Source of the DNA: JACDBE01 sp051002015
GTDB taxonomy: Bacteria; Actinomycetota; Acidimicrobiia; Spongiisociales; UBA5794
Assembly (NCBI GenBank): GCA_051002015.1
Contig: JBPCMS010000008.1
Span: forward strand, 1 to 44,849
Direction of reading: 5' to 3'
Length of the DNA: 44,849 bases
Shown here: positions 1 through 8,554 of the stretch, piece by piece
How positions within the stretch are numbered: position 1 is the stretch's first letter
How the letters are laid out: every line of letters begins with the position of its first letter
The notes under the pieces: generated by a model
What the model was told of the DNA's origin: nothing
The model's input: only the letters and a program-made list of their open reading frames with translations
Databases searched by the model: none
Made by a program: the position numbers and the translations under genes

Positions 1-66
1 CCTTGCCAGCTCGTGCGGCCGACTACAACAGGTGAGTCGAGTCAGCGATCGTGCACGCTGGCAAGG
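1..66. repeat. Perfect 10-bp inverted repeat downstream of tRNA-Lys
   Basis: CCTTGCCAGC at 1-10 is the exact reverse complement of GCTGGCAAGG at 57-66, with 46 bases between. The pair lies 34-99 bases past the 3' end of the minus-strand tRNA. It could be a long-range terminator stem or the footprint of an integration event next to the tRNA. The left arm starts at the window edge, so it may be longer. Confidence 0.4.
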
Positions 67-99
67 GCTCTCGGCTACGGGCCGGTCGGGCGGGAGCAG

Positions 100-173
100 T
101 GGGTCGCCCGGGACTCGAACCCGGAACCTGCCGGTTAAGAGCCGGATGCTCTGCCAAATTGAGCTAGCGACCC
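100..173 (-). tRNA. tRNA-Lys (anticodon CTT)
   Basis: On the minus strand the acceptor arms GGGTCGC (173-167) and GCGACCC (107-101) pair over 7 bp. The T arm has the canonical TTCGAGT loop between CCGGG and CCCGG. The anticodon loop reads CTCTTAA, giving anticodon CTT (lysine, AAG codons). The discriminator base is A at position 100, and CCA is not encoded. The outermost anticodon-stem pair looks mismatched, but the rest of the cloverleaf is intact. The gene overlaps the last bases of the small coding region starting at 499, so tRNA and that mRNA may share transcription. Confidence 0.93.
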
Positions 174-499
174 GGCGAGGAGGATAGCCGACGCACCAGG
201 CCCAGATGATCAGCGAGCAACGATTCAACCTCTTGGTGCCGGCGCCATTGTGTCGCTCGCGGGATGCCCTGCTGGCTGGGTGATCGCCGTTTGATGTCGG
301 CGATCTGGTCGTCGGTAAGCGGGACTGTCCGGCACCAGCCGGAGACCGTGCCCTTCGCAACCGGGATCGGCTCCATGATTTCGGAACAGGTCCATTCCAA
401 CCTCCGTAGGGATCGGGCGAGCTCCGCACGTTGCCGCCGGATGAGGTCGCCCCAGTCCGCGGCCTGGCTGATGAGATCGGTGGGTGCTTCTGGTCTCAT
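164..499 (-). CDS. Small helix-turn-helix-like protein abutting tRNA-Lys
   Basis: A 111-residue protein. The middle section (about residues 35-70) has the pattern VAKGTVSGWCR followed by VPLTDDQI, then GIPRATQWRRHQE. This resembles the N-terminal helix-turn-helix segment of a group of uncharacterised actinobacterial and phage proteins, which are longer as I remember them. The stop codon falls inside the 5' part of the tRNA gene (positions 164-166), so this copy may be cut short at its C terminus. The start is supported by a TATGTT -10 box at 511-506, six bases before the ATG, suggesting a leaderless mRNA. A competing plus-strand reading frame (264-518) has no such support. The function is unknown; DNA binding is an inference. 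Confidence 0.5.
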   Translation of the reverse strand: MRPEAPTDLISQAADWGDLIRRQRAELARSLRRLEWTCSEIMEPIPVAKGTVSGWCRTVPLTDDQIADIKRRSPSQQGIPRATQWRRHQEVESLLADHLGLVRRLSSSPGR

Positions 500-505
500 G
501 CCGCC

Positions 506-511
506 AACATA
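506..511 (-). promoter_or_regulatory. -10 box TATGTT, leaderless type
   Basis: TATGTT on the minus strand ends 6 bases before the ATG at 499, which would put the transcription start at or next to the start codon of the small HTH gene. No clear -35 box. Confidence 0.4.
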
Positions 512-604
512 TCCGTAGGGTGCGACACGCTCGGGGTGCTCGCCAGTCGATCAATACCGTCCCGTCGACCCGATGCGGGCCGTGGGGCGGCGGGTGAACA
601 CCAC

Positions 605-636
605 TAGGCTCGCCCGGTGGAGCTCGTCCTCGGAGG
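605..636 (+). promoter_or_regulatory. Putative -10 box and strong RBS for lpdA
   Basis: TAGGCT at 605-610 is a possible -10 box that would give a leader of about 23 bases. GGAGG at 632-636 is a clear Shine-Dalgarno sequence before the ATG at 640. No convincing -35 box is visible in the 140-base gap (500-639). Confidence 0.35.
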
Positions 637-639
637 ATC

Positions 640-2010
640 ATGTACGACGTCATCGTGATCGGTGGTGGACCCGGCGGGTACGCATCGGCGCTGTACGCCC
701 ACAACTTCGGGTTGAAGACGGCCATGATCGAGATGGACACGGTCGGCGGCACCTGCCTGGTGCGGGGCTGCATCCCGGCCAAGGCGTGGCTGCAGACCGC
801 CAATGTGTACGCCATGGTGGAGCGAGCCGCCGAGTTCGGTGTCACCGCCGGACAGGTGGGGCTCGACTGGGGCGCCGCCCTGGCCAGGAAGAACGGCATC
901 GTCACCAACATGGTGAAGGGGCTGTCCGGCCTGCTCGCCGCCCGGAAGGTCGACGTGATCAACGGGTTCGGTCGGGTCGCCCAAGGCGGCAACGTCGAGG
1001 TGCGGTCGGCCGAGGGCACCTCGGTCCTCGAGACCACCAACGTGGTGCTCGCCACCGGCTCGGTGCCGCGCAGCATCCCCGGATGGGAGATCGACGGCAC
1101 CAGGGTCGTCTCCAGCAACGAGGCGCTCGACTGGACCGAGCGGCCGCAGCGGGTCGCCATCATCGGCGGCGGGGTGATCGGCTGCGAGTTCGCCTCGCTG
1201 CTCTCCGAGACCGGCTCGCAGGTGTGGATCTTCGAGGCCCTCGACCAGATCCTCCCGGGGACCGAGGAATCGGCGGTCAAGGTGCTGAGCCGCCGTTTCC
1301 GCAAGGCGGGGGTCACCGTGACCACCGGGATGCCCGTGGGGCCTCCCGAGTTCCGCGGCGACGCCGTCGTGGTCACCGCCGGCAACACCACCGCCGAGGT
1401 CGACGTGGTGCTGATGGCGGTGGGCCGGGGGCCGTTGACCGACGGGATCGGGCTGGAGAACACCCAGGTGCAGGTCGACCGGGGTTACGTGCTGGTCGAT
1501 CCCGAGACGCAGATGACCAACCACCCCAACATCTACGCCGTGGGCGACATCGTCGCTGGAACCCCGCAGCTCGCCCACGCCGGCTATGCCGAGGCAATCG
1601 CCGCCATCACCCACATCGCCACCGGCGAGACCGCTCCCGTCGACTACCGGGCGATCCCGTCGGTGGTGTACACCCATCCCGAGATCGCCTGGGTGGGGCT
1701 CACCGAGCAGGCGGCTCGCGATGCCGGCTACGACGTGGAGGTCACCGACCATTCGATGCGGGGGCTGGGTCGAGCGCAGATCGTCGGCGAGGTCGACGGC
1801 GTGGTTCGCATCGTCGCCGAGAAGGGCGGGCCCACCCTGGGGGCGACCGTCGTGGCCCCCAACGCAGGCGACCTTATCCACGAGCTGATGTACGTCGTGG
1901 CATGGGAGGCGCTGCCCACCGAAGCGGCGGCGTTCATCCACGCTCACCCCACCCTCTCCGAAGCGATCGGCGACACCCTGCTGGCCGCCGCCGGACGACC
2001 CCTTCATTGA
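640..2010 (+). CDS. lpdA: Dihydrolipoyl dehydrogenase (E3)
   Basis: FAD flavoprotein of 456 residues that reoxidises dihydrolipoyl groups on E2 proteins, passing electrons to NAD+. The FAD-binding GGGPGG lies at residues 8-13. The redox-active disulfide GGTCLVRGC gives C39 and C44. A second Rossmann motif IIGGGVIGCEFAS lies near residues 172-184. The C-terminal HPTLSE supplies the catalytic base H436 and partner E441. The start is fixed by GGAGG 3 bases upstream. E2 follows after 20 bases and the lipoate genes come next, so this is the E3 of the pyruvate and/or 2-oxoglutarate dehydrogenase complexes. No E1 gene is in the window. All catalytic residues are present, in contrast to the paralogue at 20865-22229. 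Confidence 0.96.
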   Translation: MYDVIVIGGGPGGYASALYAHNFGLKTAMIEMDTVGGTCLVRGCIPAKAWLQTANVYAMVERAAEFGVTAGQVGLDWGAALARKNGIVTNMVKGLSGLLAARKVDVINGFGRVAQGGNVEVRSAEGTSVLETTNVVLATGSVPRSIPGWEIDGTRVVSSNEALDWTERPQRVAIIGGGVIGCEFASLLSETGSQVWIFEALDQILPGTEESAVKVLSRRFRKAGVTVTTGMPVGPPEFRGDAVVVTAGNTTAEVDVVLMAVGRGPLTDGIGLENTQVQVDRGYVLVDPETQMTNHPNIYAVGDIVAGTPQLAHAGYAEAIAAITHIATGETAPVDYRAIPSVVYTHPEIAWVGLTEQAARDAGYDVEVTDHSMRGLGRAQIVGEVDGVVRIVAEKGGPTLGATVVAPNAGDLIHELMYVVAWEALPTEAAAFIHAHPTLSEAIGDTLLAAAGRPLH

Positions 2011-2030
2011 ACCCCGAAAGGAGCTGAGCC

Positions 2031-3764
2031 ATGGCCGTAACCGTGACCATGCCCCAACTCGGTGAGACCGTCACCGAAGGCACCATCCTGTCGTGGGCCA
2101 AGCAGGTCGGTGACACCATCGCCGAGGACGAGATCCTGCTTGAGATCTCGACCGACAAGGTCGACACGGAGGTCCCCTCACCCGCCTCCGGGGTGATCCA
2201 GGAGATCCTGGTCGAGGAGGGCACCACGGTCAGCGTCGGCACCCCCTTGGTAGTGATCGCCGAGCCCGGTGAGGCCGCCGATGAGGGCGCCGCAGCCCCT
2301 GCCGCCGAGGCCGCTCCCGAACCCGCCTCCGAACCCGCCCCGACCCCCGAGGCGGCGGCACCGGCAGCCGAACCGGCACCGGTACCCGAACCCGCCCCGA
2401 CCCCCGAGTCGGCGGCACCGGCAGCCGAACCGGCACCGGCACCCGACGAACCGGCGCCGGCTCCCGAGGCGGCGGCAGCCGAACCGGCGCCGGAGCCCGT
2501 TGCCGAGGCGGCTCCGGTCCCGGCTACCGAGGCGGCCGCACAGGATCCCGAGGCCGTGGCCCCCGAACCGGCACCCGCTGCCGAGGCGGTCCCCGCTGCC
2601 GAGGCGGCTACCCCGGCCCCGGCGGCAGCGGCCGACGCTTCCAAGCGCGGCGTGCTCTCGCCGGTGGTGCGCAAGCTTGCCGACGAGCACGGCCTCGATC
2701 TCTCTCAGATCACCGGCACCGGCGAGGGTGGACGGATCACCCGCAAGGACGTGATGTCCCACATCGACGACGCCGCCGCCAAGGTGGCGGTCGAGGCGGA
2801 GGCGGCCCCCGCCGCCCCGGCGGCGGCACCGGCCCCATCCGGGGCACCGGCCCCGGCACCCGAGCCCGCCCCGGTCTCCGAGGCGGCCGCTCCTGCAGCG
2901 GCGCCGACCCCGGCCCCATCCGAGGCCGCACCTGCAGCCGCGCCGGCCACGGCGCCCGAGCCCGCCCCGGTCTCATCCGAGGAGGCGGCTGCGCCGGCCC
3001 CGGCGGCACCGGCGACACCCGCCCCGGCTCCGGCCGTGGCCGCATCCGCCGACGCCGTCCCCATCGATCGGCTGCGCCGACGGATCGCCGAGAACATGGT
3101 GATGGCCAAGCGGACCGCGGCCCATGTGTGGACCTCGGTGGAGGTCGACTTCGAGAACGTGGAGCGGGTCCGCCAGGCCCACAAGGACGGGTTCAAGAAC
3201 CGCGAGGGCTTCTCGCTCACCTACCTGCCGTTCGTGTCACGGGCCACGGTCGATGCCCTCAACGCCTACCCGGTGGTGAACAGCTCGTTCGACATCGAGG
3301 CCGGAGTCCAGACCTTCAACAGGAGCGTCAACCTTGGCATCGCCGTCGACCTGAACCAGAAGGGCCTGGTGGTGATGTCGGTGCGGGGCGCCGAGAACCT
3401 GAGGCTGGGGGGTCTGGCCCGGTCCATCAGGGGAATCGCCGACAAGGCCCGCTCCGGCAAGCTCGAGCCGGACGACCTGTCGGGCAGCACCTTCTCGATC
3501 ACCAACCCAGGCCCGTTCGGGTCGTTCATGAGCAACCCGATCATCAACGTCCCCAACGTCGCCATCCTGTCGACGGACACCGTCACCAAGCGTGCTGCGG
3601 TGGTCACCCTGCCCGACGGCACCGACACCATCGCCATCAGGCATATCGGCTACCTCGGGCTCACCTGGGACCACCGGGTGTTCGACGGGTCGACGGCGGT
3701 GCTGTTCCTGCAGCGGATCAAGCAGAACCTGGAGACGTGGGACTGGGCGCAGGAGCTGTCGTGA
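2031..3764 (+). CDS. sucB: Dihydrolipoamide acyltransferase (E2), one lipoyl domain and two Ala/Pro linkers
   Basis: 577-residue core protein of a 2-oxoacid dehydrogenase complex, moving acyl groups from lipoyl-lysine to CoA. Domain order: lipoyl domain (1-80, lipoyl lysine K43 in STDKVD); a very long Ala/Pro/Glu-rich linker (about 83-203); the E1/E3-binding domain (about 207-245, LSPVVRKLADEHGLDLSQI); a second Ala/Pro linker (about 250-340); and the catalytic domain (342-577) with active-site H548 and D552 in HRVFDG. Only one lipoyl domain is present. The neighbours lpdA and lipB-lipA, and the same order in Mycobacterium (dlaT, lipB, lipA), suggest the DlaT/SucB type, but pyruvate versus 2-oxoglutarate specificity cannot be read from sequence alone. 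The ATG at 2031 follows AAAGGAG. The stop overlaps the next start (GTGA). Confidence 0.93.
   Translation: MAVTVTMPQLGETVTEGTILSWAKQVGDTIAEDEILLEISTDKVDTEVPSPASGVIQEILVEEGTTVSVGTPLVVIAEPGEAADEGAAAPAAEAAPEPASEPAPTPEAAAPAAEPAPVPEPAPTPESAAPAAEPAPAPDEPAPAPEAAAAEPAPEPVAEAAPVPATEAAAQDPEAVAPEPAPAAEAVPAAEAATPAPAAAADASKRGVLSPVVRKLADEHGLDLSQITGTGEGGRITRKDVMSHIDDAAAKVAVEAEAAPAAPAAAPAPSGAPAPAPEPAPVSEAAAPAAAPTPAPSEAAPAAAPATAPEPAPVSSEEAAAPAPAAPATPAPAPAVAASADAVPIDRLRRRIAENMVMAKRTAAHVWTSVEVDFENVERVRQAHKDGFKNREGFSLTYLPFVSRATVDALNAYPVVNSSFDIEAGVQTFNRSVNLGIAVDLNQKGLVVMSVRGAENLRLGGLARSIRGIADKARSGKLEPDDLSGSTFSITNPGPFGSFMSNPIINVPNVAILSTDTVTKRAAVVTLPDGTDTIAIRHIGYLGLTWDHRVFDGSTAVLFLQRIKQNLETWDWAQELS
2280..2635 (+). 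repeat. Low-complexity in-frame repeats encoding the Ala/Pro/Glu linker of E2
   Basis: Degenerate tandem units coding for blocks such as AAPAAEPAPAPE recur through this segment and again at about 2780-3050. They encode the flexible swinging-arm linkers of the E2 protein. The units are near-identical at the DNA level around 2338-2450, where expansion or contraction by slippage or recombination is likely. Confidence 0.7.
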
Positions 3765-5422
3765 CCACCACCGCCTCGGGCGGGCTGCTCCGCACCCGGT
3801 GGCTGGGTCGGCTCGAGTACGACGAGGCGTGGGATCTGCAGAAGGCGTTCTGGGAGGGCCGCATCACCGGCCGCACCGTGGACGACCGGCTGCTGCTGCT
3901 GGAGCATCCTCACGTGTACACGGTGGGGCGCAACGGCGACGGCTCCAACCTCCTGGTCAGCTCGGAGCGGCTGACCGAGCTGGGCGCCACCGTCCAGTTC
4001 GTCGACCGCGGCGGTGACATCACCTACCACGGGCCTGGCCAACTGGTCGGCTACCCCATCTTCGCCGTGCCCCGCATGGGCGACGGCTTCGACGTGGTCG
4101 GCCACGTGCGCCGCATCGAGCGGGTGCTGGTGGCGACGCTGGCCCGGTTCGGGATCGAGGCCCGGATCGAGCCCGGCTATACCGGGGTGTGGACCGACCG
4201 GGGCAAGGTGGCCGCCATCGGCGTCCGCGTCTCCCAGGGTGTCTCGATGCACGGGTTCGCCCTCAACGTGCACCCGGACCTGACCTACTTCGGGCACTGC
4301 GTCCCTTGCGGGATCAGCGACCGCCCGGTCACCTCGATGGGGGAGCTGCTCGGCGCCGACGTCACCCTGGAGGAGGTGGTGGGGGTGCTGGTCGACGAGG
4401 TCGCCCCGGTGTTTGGCCACGGCTCGGTGGAGACCCAGCTCGGCGCCTTCGCCCGCGGGTCGCACCGCACCCCGTACGACGTCGACCGGATGGTGGCCGC
4501 CGGAGTGTTCTCTCCCGAACGGCGCAACGAGGTGCTGCTGGTCATCGGCAGGCGGCTCCCTGGCGAGCCGGAGCGTCCCGAGTGGATGCGGGTCAAGGCG
4601 GACATCACCTCGCAGGGCTACGGAGACCTGAAGCGACTGATGCGCGATCTCGAGCTGAACACGGTGTGCGAGGAGGCGGGCTGCCCCAACATCTACGAGT
4701 GCTGGGGCCAGGGCACCGCCACCCTGATGCTGCTCGGCGACCGGTGTACCAGGGCCTGCTCCTTCTGTGACGTGGCCACCGGCCGGCCGGGCGAGGTCGA
4801 CGCCGACGAGCCGAGGCGCGCCGCCGAGGCCATCGAGAAGATGGGGCTGCAGCACGCCGTCCTCACCTCGGTCAACCGGGACGACCTGGCGGACGGTGGA
4901 TCGGCGATCTTCGCCGAGACCATCGAGCGGATCCGCGACCGGCTCCCCGGCTGCTCGGTCGAGGTGCTCATCCCCGACTTCAAGGGGGACAGGGCGGCGC
5001 TGGAGACCGTGATGGCCGCCCGGCCCGATGTGCTCAACCACAACACCGAGACCGTGCTCCGGCTGCAGCGGGAGATCCGCACCGCCGCCAACTACGGGCG
5101 GTCGCTGACCCTGCTGGCCCGGGCCAGGTGGCTGGCGCCTCAGGGCACGGTCAAGTCGGGGCTGATCGTCGGGATGGGGGAGACCGAGGCAGAGGTGCTG
5201 GGCGCCCTGGCCGATCTGCGCGCCGTCGGGGTCGACATCGTCACCATTGGCCAGTACCTGCGGCCCACCCCGCGCCACCGTCCCATCGACCGCTACGTCC
5301 ACCCCGACGAGTTCGAGCGCTACCGGCTCGAGGGTGAACGGCTCGAGCTGGGCCACGTCGAGTCGGGCCCGCTGGTGCGCTCGTCGTACCACGCCAAGGA
5401 CTCGCTGGCCGCCGCCAGATGA
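3761..5422 (+). CDS. lipB/lipA: Fused octanoyltransferase LipB - lipoyl synthase LipA
   Basis: One 553-residue reading frame holds both steps of lipoate assembly. Residues 1-225 are LipB, which moves octanoyl from ACP to apo-lipoyl domains: RGGDITYHGPGQL, catalytic K149 in GKVAAIGVRV and C183 in PCGIS. Residues about 255-553 are LipA, a radical SAM enzyme that inserts sulfur. Its auxiliary cluster cysteines are C303, C308 and C314; its radical-SAM cysteines CTRACSFC are C329, C333 and C336; and RSSYHA near the C terminus supplies the serine ligand. No stop codon separates the two. The GTG start at 3761 overlaps the E2 stop. Internal in-frame GTG 4505, GTG 4532 and ATG 4586 have no good ribosome site but could yield free LipA. 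LipA usually starts just before the RPEW motif, at about GTG 4532 here. The substrate (E2) is encoded immediately upstream. Confidence 0.9.
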   Translation: MTTTASGGLLRTRWLGRLEYDEAWDLQKAFWEGRITGRTVDDRLLLLEHPHVYTVGRNGDGSNLLVSSERLTELGATVQFVDRGGDITYHGPGQLVGYPIFAVPRMGDGFDVVGHVRRIERVLVATLARFGIEARIEPGYTGVWTDRGKVAAIGVRVSQGVSMHGFALNVHPDLTYFGHCVPCGISDRPVTSMGELLGADVTLEEVVGVLVDEVAPVFGHGSVETQLGAFARGSHRTPYDVDRMVAAGVFSPERRNEVLLVIGRRLPGEPERPEWMRVKADITSQGYGDLKRLMRDLELNTVCEEAGCPNIYECWGQGTATLMLLGDRCTRACSFCDVATGRPGEVDADEPRRAAEAIEKMGLQHAVLTSVNRDDLADGGSAIFAETIERIRDRLPGCSVEVLIPDFKGDRAALETVMAARPDVLNHNTETVLRLQREIRTAANYGRSLTLLARARWLAPQGTVKSGLIVGMGETEAEVLGALADLRAVGVDIVTIGQYLRPTPRHRPIDRYVHPDEFERYRLEGERLELGHVESGPLVRSSYHAKDSLAAAR

Positions 5423-6507
5423 GTGATCACGCCGGGCGGATCACCCGGGCCCGGGAGGCCATGTCCGCCGCCGGCGTCGATGTCCTGCTGCTCTCGGTGG
5501 GAAGCGACCTGCCGTACCTGACCGGCTACGAGGCGATGCCGTCCGAGCGGCTGACCATGGCGGTCATCCCGCTCGAGGGCACGGCGTCGCTGGTGGTCCC
5601 CGAGCTAGAGGCGCCGAGAGTCGAGGTCAACCCCGAGGTGTGCTCGGTGCTCGCCTGGGGGGAACACGAGCGTCCCGTCGATCTGGTCGGCGCCATGGTG
5701 GCGGGTGCTTCGAGGGTTGCGATCGGTGACCACACCTGGTCGAGGTTCCTCCTCGCCCTCCAGGAGCGCGTCTCGGAGATCCGGTTCGTCCCGGCATCGA
5801 CGATCACCGCCCCGCTCCGATTGGTCAAGGACGCCACCGAGATCGCCCTGCTCGCCGCCGCCGGCGCCGCCGCCGACCGGGTCGCCACCCGGCTCGCCGG
5901 CCAGCGCTTCACGGGACGCACCGAGCGGAACCTGGCCCGGTTCATCGCCGACGCCCTGGTCGAGGAGGGCCACGACACCGCCGCCTTCACCATCGTCGCC
6001 TCCGGTCCCAACGGGGCGTCTCCCCACCACGAGCCAACCGACAGGGTGATCGAGACCGGAGACACGGTTGTCCTCGACTTCGGGGGCCGGATCGGTGGCT
6101 ACTGCTCGGACACCACCCGAACCTTCTCCGTGGGGGAGCCGCCGACCGAGGTCGCCGCCACCTACGCCGCGCTGCGGATGGCGCAGCAGGCAGGGTTCGA
6201 GGCGGTCCGACCCGGGGTGGCCGCCGAGTCGATCGACGCCGTCACCCGCCGCGTCCTCGACGACGCCGGGTACGGGCAGCACTTCATCCACCGCACCGGG
6301 CACGGCATCGGGCTCGAGGTCCACGAGGACCCGTACCTGATCGCCGGCAACCGCCGCCCGCTGGAGCCCGGTATGGCGTTCTCGGTGGAGCCGGGGGTGT
6401 ACGTGCCGGGACGGTTCGGGATGCGGATCGAGGACATCGTCGTGGTCACCATGGACGGTGGCAGGCGGCTCAACGAGTCGTCGCGTGAACTGGTCGCGGT
6501 GGGCTGA
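5419..6507 (+). CDS. M24 family metallopeptidase (Xaa-Pro aminopeptidase-like)
   Basis: 362 residues, close to the usual length of PepQ/PepP-like proteins, with an N-terminal creatinase-type domain (about 1-130) and a C-terminal pita-bread metallopeptidase domain. All five metal ligands can be placed: D220 (VLDFGG), D231 (CSDTTRTF), H295 (GHGIGLEVHE), E324 (SVEPGVY) and E338 (RIEDIV). It should remove N-terminal residues before proline from peptides in the cytoplasm. The ATG overlaps the LipA stop (ATGA), so translation is coupled to the lipoate gene. Why a peptidase sits in this operon is not clear. Confidence 0.9.
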   Translation: MSDHAGRITRAREAMSAAGVDVLLLSVGSDLPYLTGYEAMPSERLTMAVIPLEGTASLVVPELEAPRVEVNPEVCSVLAWGEHERPVDLVGAMVAGASRVAIGDHTWSRFLLALQERVSEIRFVPASTITAPLRLVKDATEIALLAAAGAAADRVATRLAGQRFTGRTERNLARFIADALVEEGHDTAAFTIVASGPNGASPHHEPTDRVIETGDTVVLDFGGRIGGYCSDTTRTFSVGEPPTEVAATYAALRMAQQAGFEAVRPGVAAESIDAVTRRVLDDAGYGQHFIHRTGHGIGLEVHEDPYLIAGNRRPLEPGMAFSVEPGVYVPGRFGMRIEDIVVVTMDGGRRLNESSRELVAVG

Positions 6508-6574
6508 CGGCGAGCCGCTGGTCGCTAGGCCCCCTTTCACTATGGTGACCGGCACTGCGATCCGTAGGAGTGGC

Positions 6575-8545
6575 GTGACCGATCTCGACCTCACCAGCCC
6601 GCGGGCCGAACTGGCGGCCAATGCCATCCGCGTCCTGGCGATGGATGCCGTGCAGAAGGCCAACGCGGGCCATCCGGGGATGCCGATGGGCATGGCGGAC
6701 ATCGCCGTCGCTCTCTGGGGTAGGCACCTGGTGGTCGACCCCGACGATCCCGAGTGGCCCGACCGGGACCGGTTCGTGGTGTCCAACGGCCACGGGTCGA
6801 TGCTGCTGTACGCGGTGCTACACCTGTCCGGGTTCCCCGTCTCGATGGACGACCTGCGCAACTTCCGGCAGTGGGGGTCGCCGACCGCAGGCCATCCGGA
6901 GATCGAGCACCACCTTGGCATCGAGACCACCACCGGGCCCCTGGGCCAGGGGTTTGGCAACGCCGTCGGGCTGGCGCTGGCCGAGGAGCGGCTGCGGGCC
7001 CTCTTCGGTCCCGACCTAGTCGACCACACCACCTATGCCTTCGTCTCGGATGGCGACCTGATGGAGGGGGTGGCCTCCGAGGCGGCGTCGCTTGCGGGTC
7101 ACCTCGAGCTGGGCCGACTGGTCTTCCTGTACGACGACAACCAGATCTCGCTGGAGGGTCCCACCTCGTGGACCTTCACCGAGGACGTCCCCACGCGGTT
7201 CGACGCATACGGGTGGCACACCGTCACCGTCGACGGCCACGACCGGGTGGCGGTCGACGAGGCGATCACCGCCGCTCGGGCCGCGGCCGACCGCCCGTCA
7301 CTCATCTCGTGCAAGACCCACATTGGCTCCGGCAGCCCCAACAAGCAGGACACCGCCGCCGCCCATGGGTCGCCGCTGGGCGAGGACGAGGTCGCCCTGG
7401 TCAGGGAGCGGCTCGACTGGGACCTGCCCCCGTTCGAGGTGCCGGACGACGTCAGGGGCTTGTTCACCACGGCGATGGACCGGGGCCGGGAGGCGCGCAC
7501 CCGGTGGGTGGAACGGTCCACCGCCGCCTTCGGCTCGGACAAGACGCTCGCCGACCGCTGGGCCGCCGTCTTCAGCCCGGGACCGGTGCGTCTGGCGCCG
7601 CCAACCTACGAGACGGGCAAGAGCGTCGCCACCAGGGCGATGTCCGGCGACGTGATCCAGGAGCTGGCCAAGCTGCGGCCCGACCTGCTCTCCGGCGACG
7701 CCGATCTGGCCGGATCCACCAAGTCGCTGATCGTGGATGGCGGCGACTTCGCGGTTGACGATCGCACCGGGCGCAACATCCGCTACGGCGTGCGGGAGCA
7801 CGCCATGGGCGCCATCGTCAACGGGCTCAACACCCACGGCGGGGTCAGGGCGTTCGGGTCTACCTTCCTCACCTTCTCCGACTACATGCGGGGATCGGTG
7901 CGGCTGTCGGCGCTGATGCACTGCCCGAGCATCTGGGTGTGGAGCCACGACTCCGTCTTTCTCGGCGAGGACGGTCCCACCCACCAACCCATCGAGCATC
8001 TCGCCGCCCTGCGCGCCATGCCCGGGCTGTGGGTGATCCGCCCCGGCGACCCCGGCGAGACCGCGGGCGCCTGGGAGGTGGCGATGAACCGCACCGACGG
8101 GCCCACCGCAATCATCCTCAGCCGTCAGGGGGTGCCCCTTCCCGAGACCGCCACCGATCCCGTCCTGGTGGCGAGGGGCGGGTACGTGGCCAGACCCGGA
8201 GAGGACGCCGTCGTCGTCGCCACCGGATCCGAGTTGGGTACGGCACGCGGTGCCGCCTCGCTGCTCTCCGACCGGGGGGTGTCGCTGCGGGTGGTGTCGA
8301 TGCCGTGCGTCGAGTTGTTCCATGCCCAGGATGACGGCTACCGGGCCGAGGTGCTCGGCGACGGCATCCCCCGCATCTCGCTCGAGGCGGGCGCCACCTT
8401 CGGCTGGGGAGACGTCGTCGGCGACGGGGCGCTCCGCATCGGGATCGACCACTTCGGGGCCTCGGCCCCCGCCGAGGTGCTGGCCGAGCAGTACGGGCTG
8501 ACCCCCGAGGCCGTCGCCGACCGCATCGCCGCCTTTCTCGGCTGA
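6575..8545 (+). CDS. tkt: Transketolase
   Basis: 656 residues, full length for transketolase, a thiamine-diphosphate enzyme that moves two-carbon units in the pentose phosphate and Calvin-type pathways. Visible features: NAGHPGMPMG with H33, GPLGQGFGNAVG, the ThDP motif SDGDLMEG near 158-165 followed by the DDNQISLEG stretch, catalytic E408 in VREHAMG, and HDSVFLGEDGPTHQPIEH. The GTG at 6575 is chosen because AGGAG (6566-6570) lies four bases upstream and the family's N terminus begins here. An upstream in-frame ATG at 6542 would add a non-homologous tail. TATGGT at 6541-6546 is a possible -10 box, giving the gene its own promoter after the M24 peptidase. Confidence 0.95.
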   Translation: MTDLDLTSPRAELAANAIRVLAMDAVQKANAGHPGMPMGMADIAVALWGRHLVVDPDDPEWPDRDRFVVSNGHGSMLLYAVLHLSGFPVSMDDLRNFRQWGSPTAGHPEIEHHLGIETTTGPLGQGFGNAVGLALAEERLRALFGPDLVDHTTYAFVSDGDLMEGVASEAASLAGHLELGRLVFLYDDNQISLEGPTSWTFTEDVPTRFDAYGWHTVTVDGHDRVAVDEAITAARAAADRPSLISCKTHIGSGSPNKQDTAAAHGSPLGEDEVALVRERLDWDLPPFEVPDDVRGLFTTAMDRGREARTRWVERSTAAFGSDKTLADRWAAVFSPGPVRLAPPTYETGKSVATRAMSGDVIQELAKLRPDLLSGDADLAGSTKSLIVDGGDFAVDDRTGRNIRYGVREHAMGAIVNGLNTHGGVRAFGSTFLTFSDYMRGSVRLSALMHCPSIWVWSHDSVFLGEDGPTHQPIEHLAALRAMPGLWVIRPGDPGETAGAWEVAMNRTDGPTAIILSRQGVPLPETATDPVLVARGGYVARPGEDAVVVATGSELGTARGAASLLSDRGVSLRVVSMPCVELFHAQDDGYRAEVLGDGIPRISLEAGATFGWGDVVGDGALRIGIDHFGASAPAEVLAEQYGLTPEAVADRIAAFLG

Positions 8546-8554
8546 ACCGCCCGA

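Noticed and set aside
604..2007. Long minus-strand frame opposite lpdA
   Set aside because: It mirrors a gene with complete family motifs and its translation is rich in His, Asp, Gly and Arg, as expected from antisense of GC-rich codons.
6458..6574. N-terminal extension of transketolase
   Set aside because: It overlaps the end of the M24 peptidase and lacks family similarity. GTG 6575 with AGGAG upstream matches the normal N terminus.
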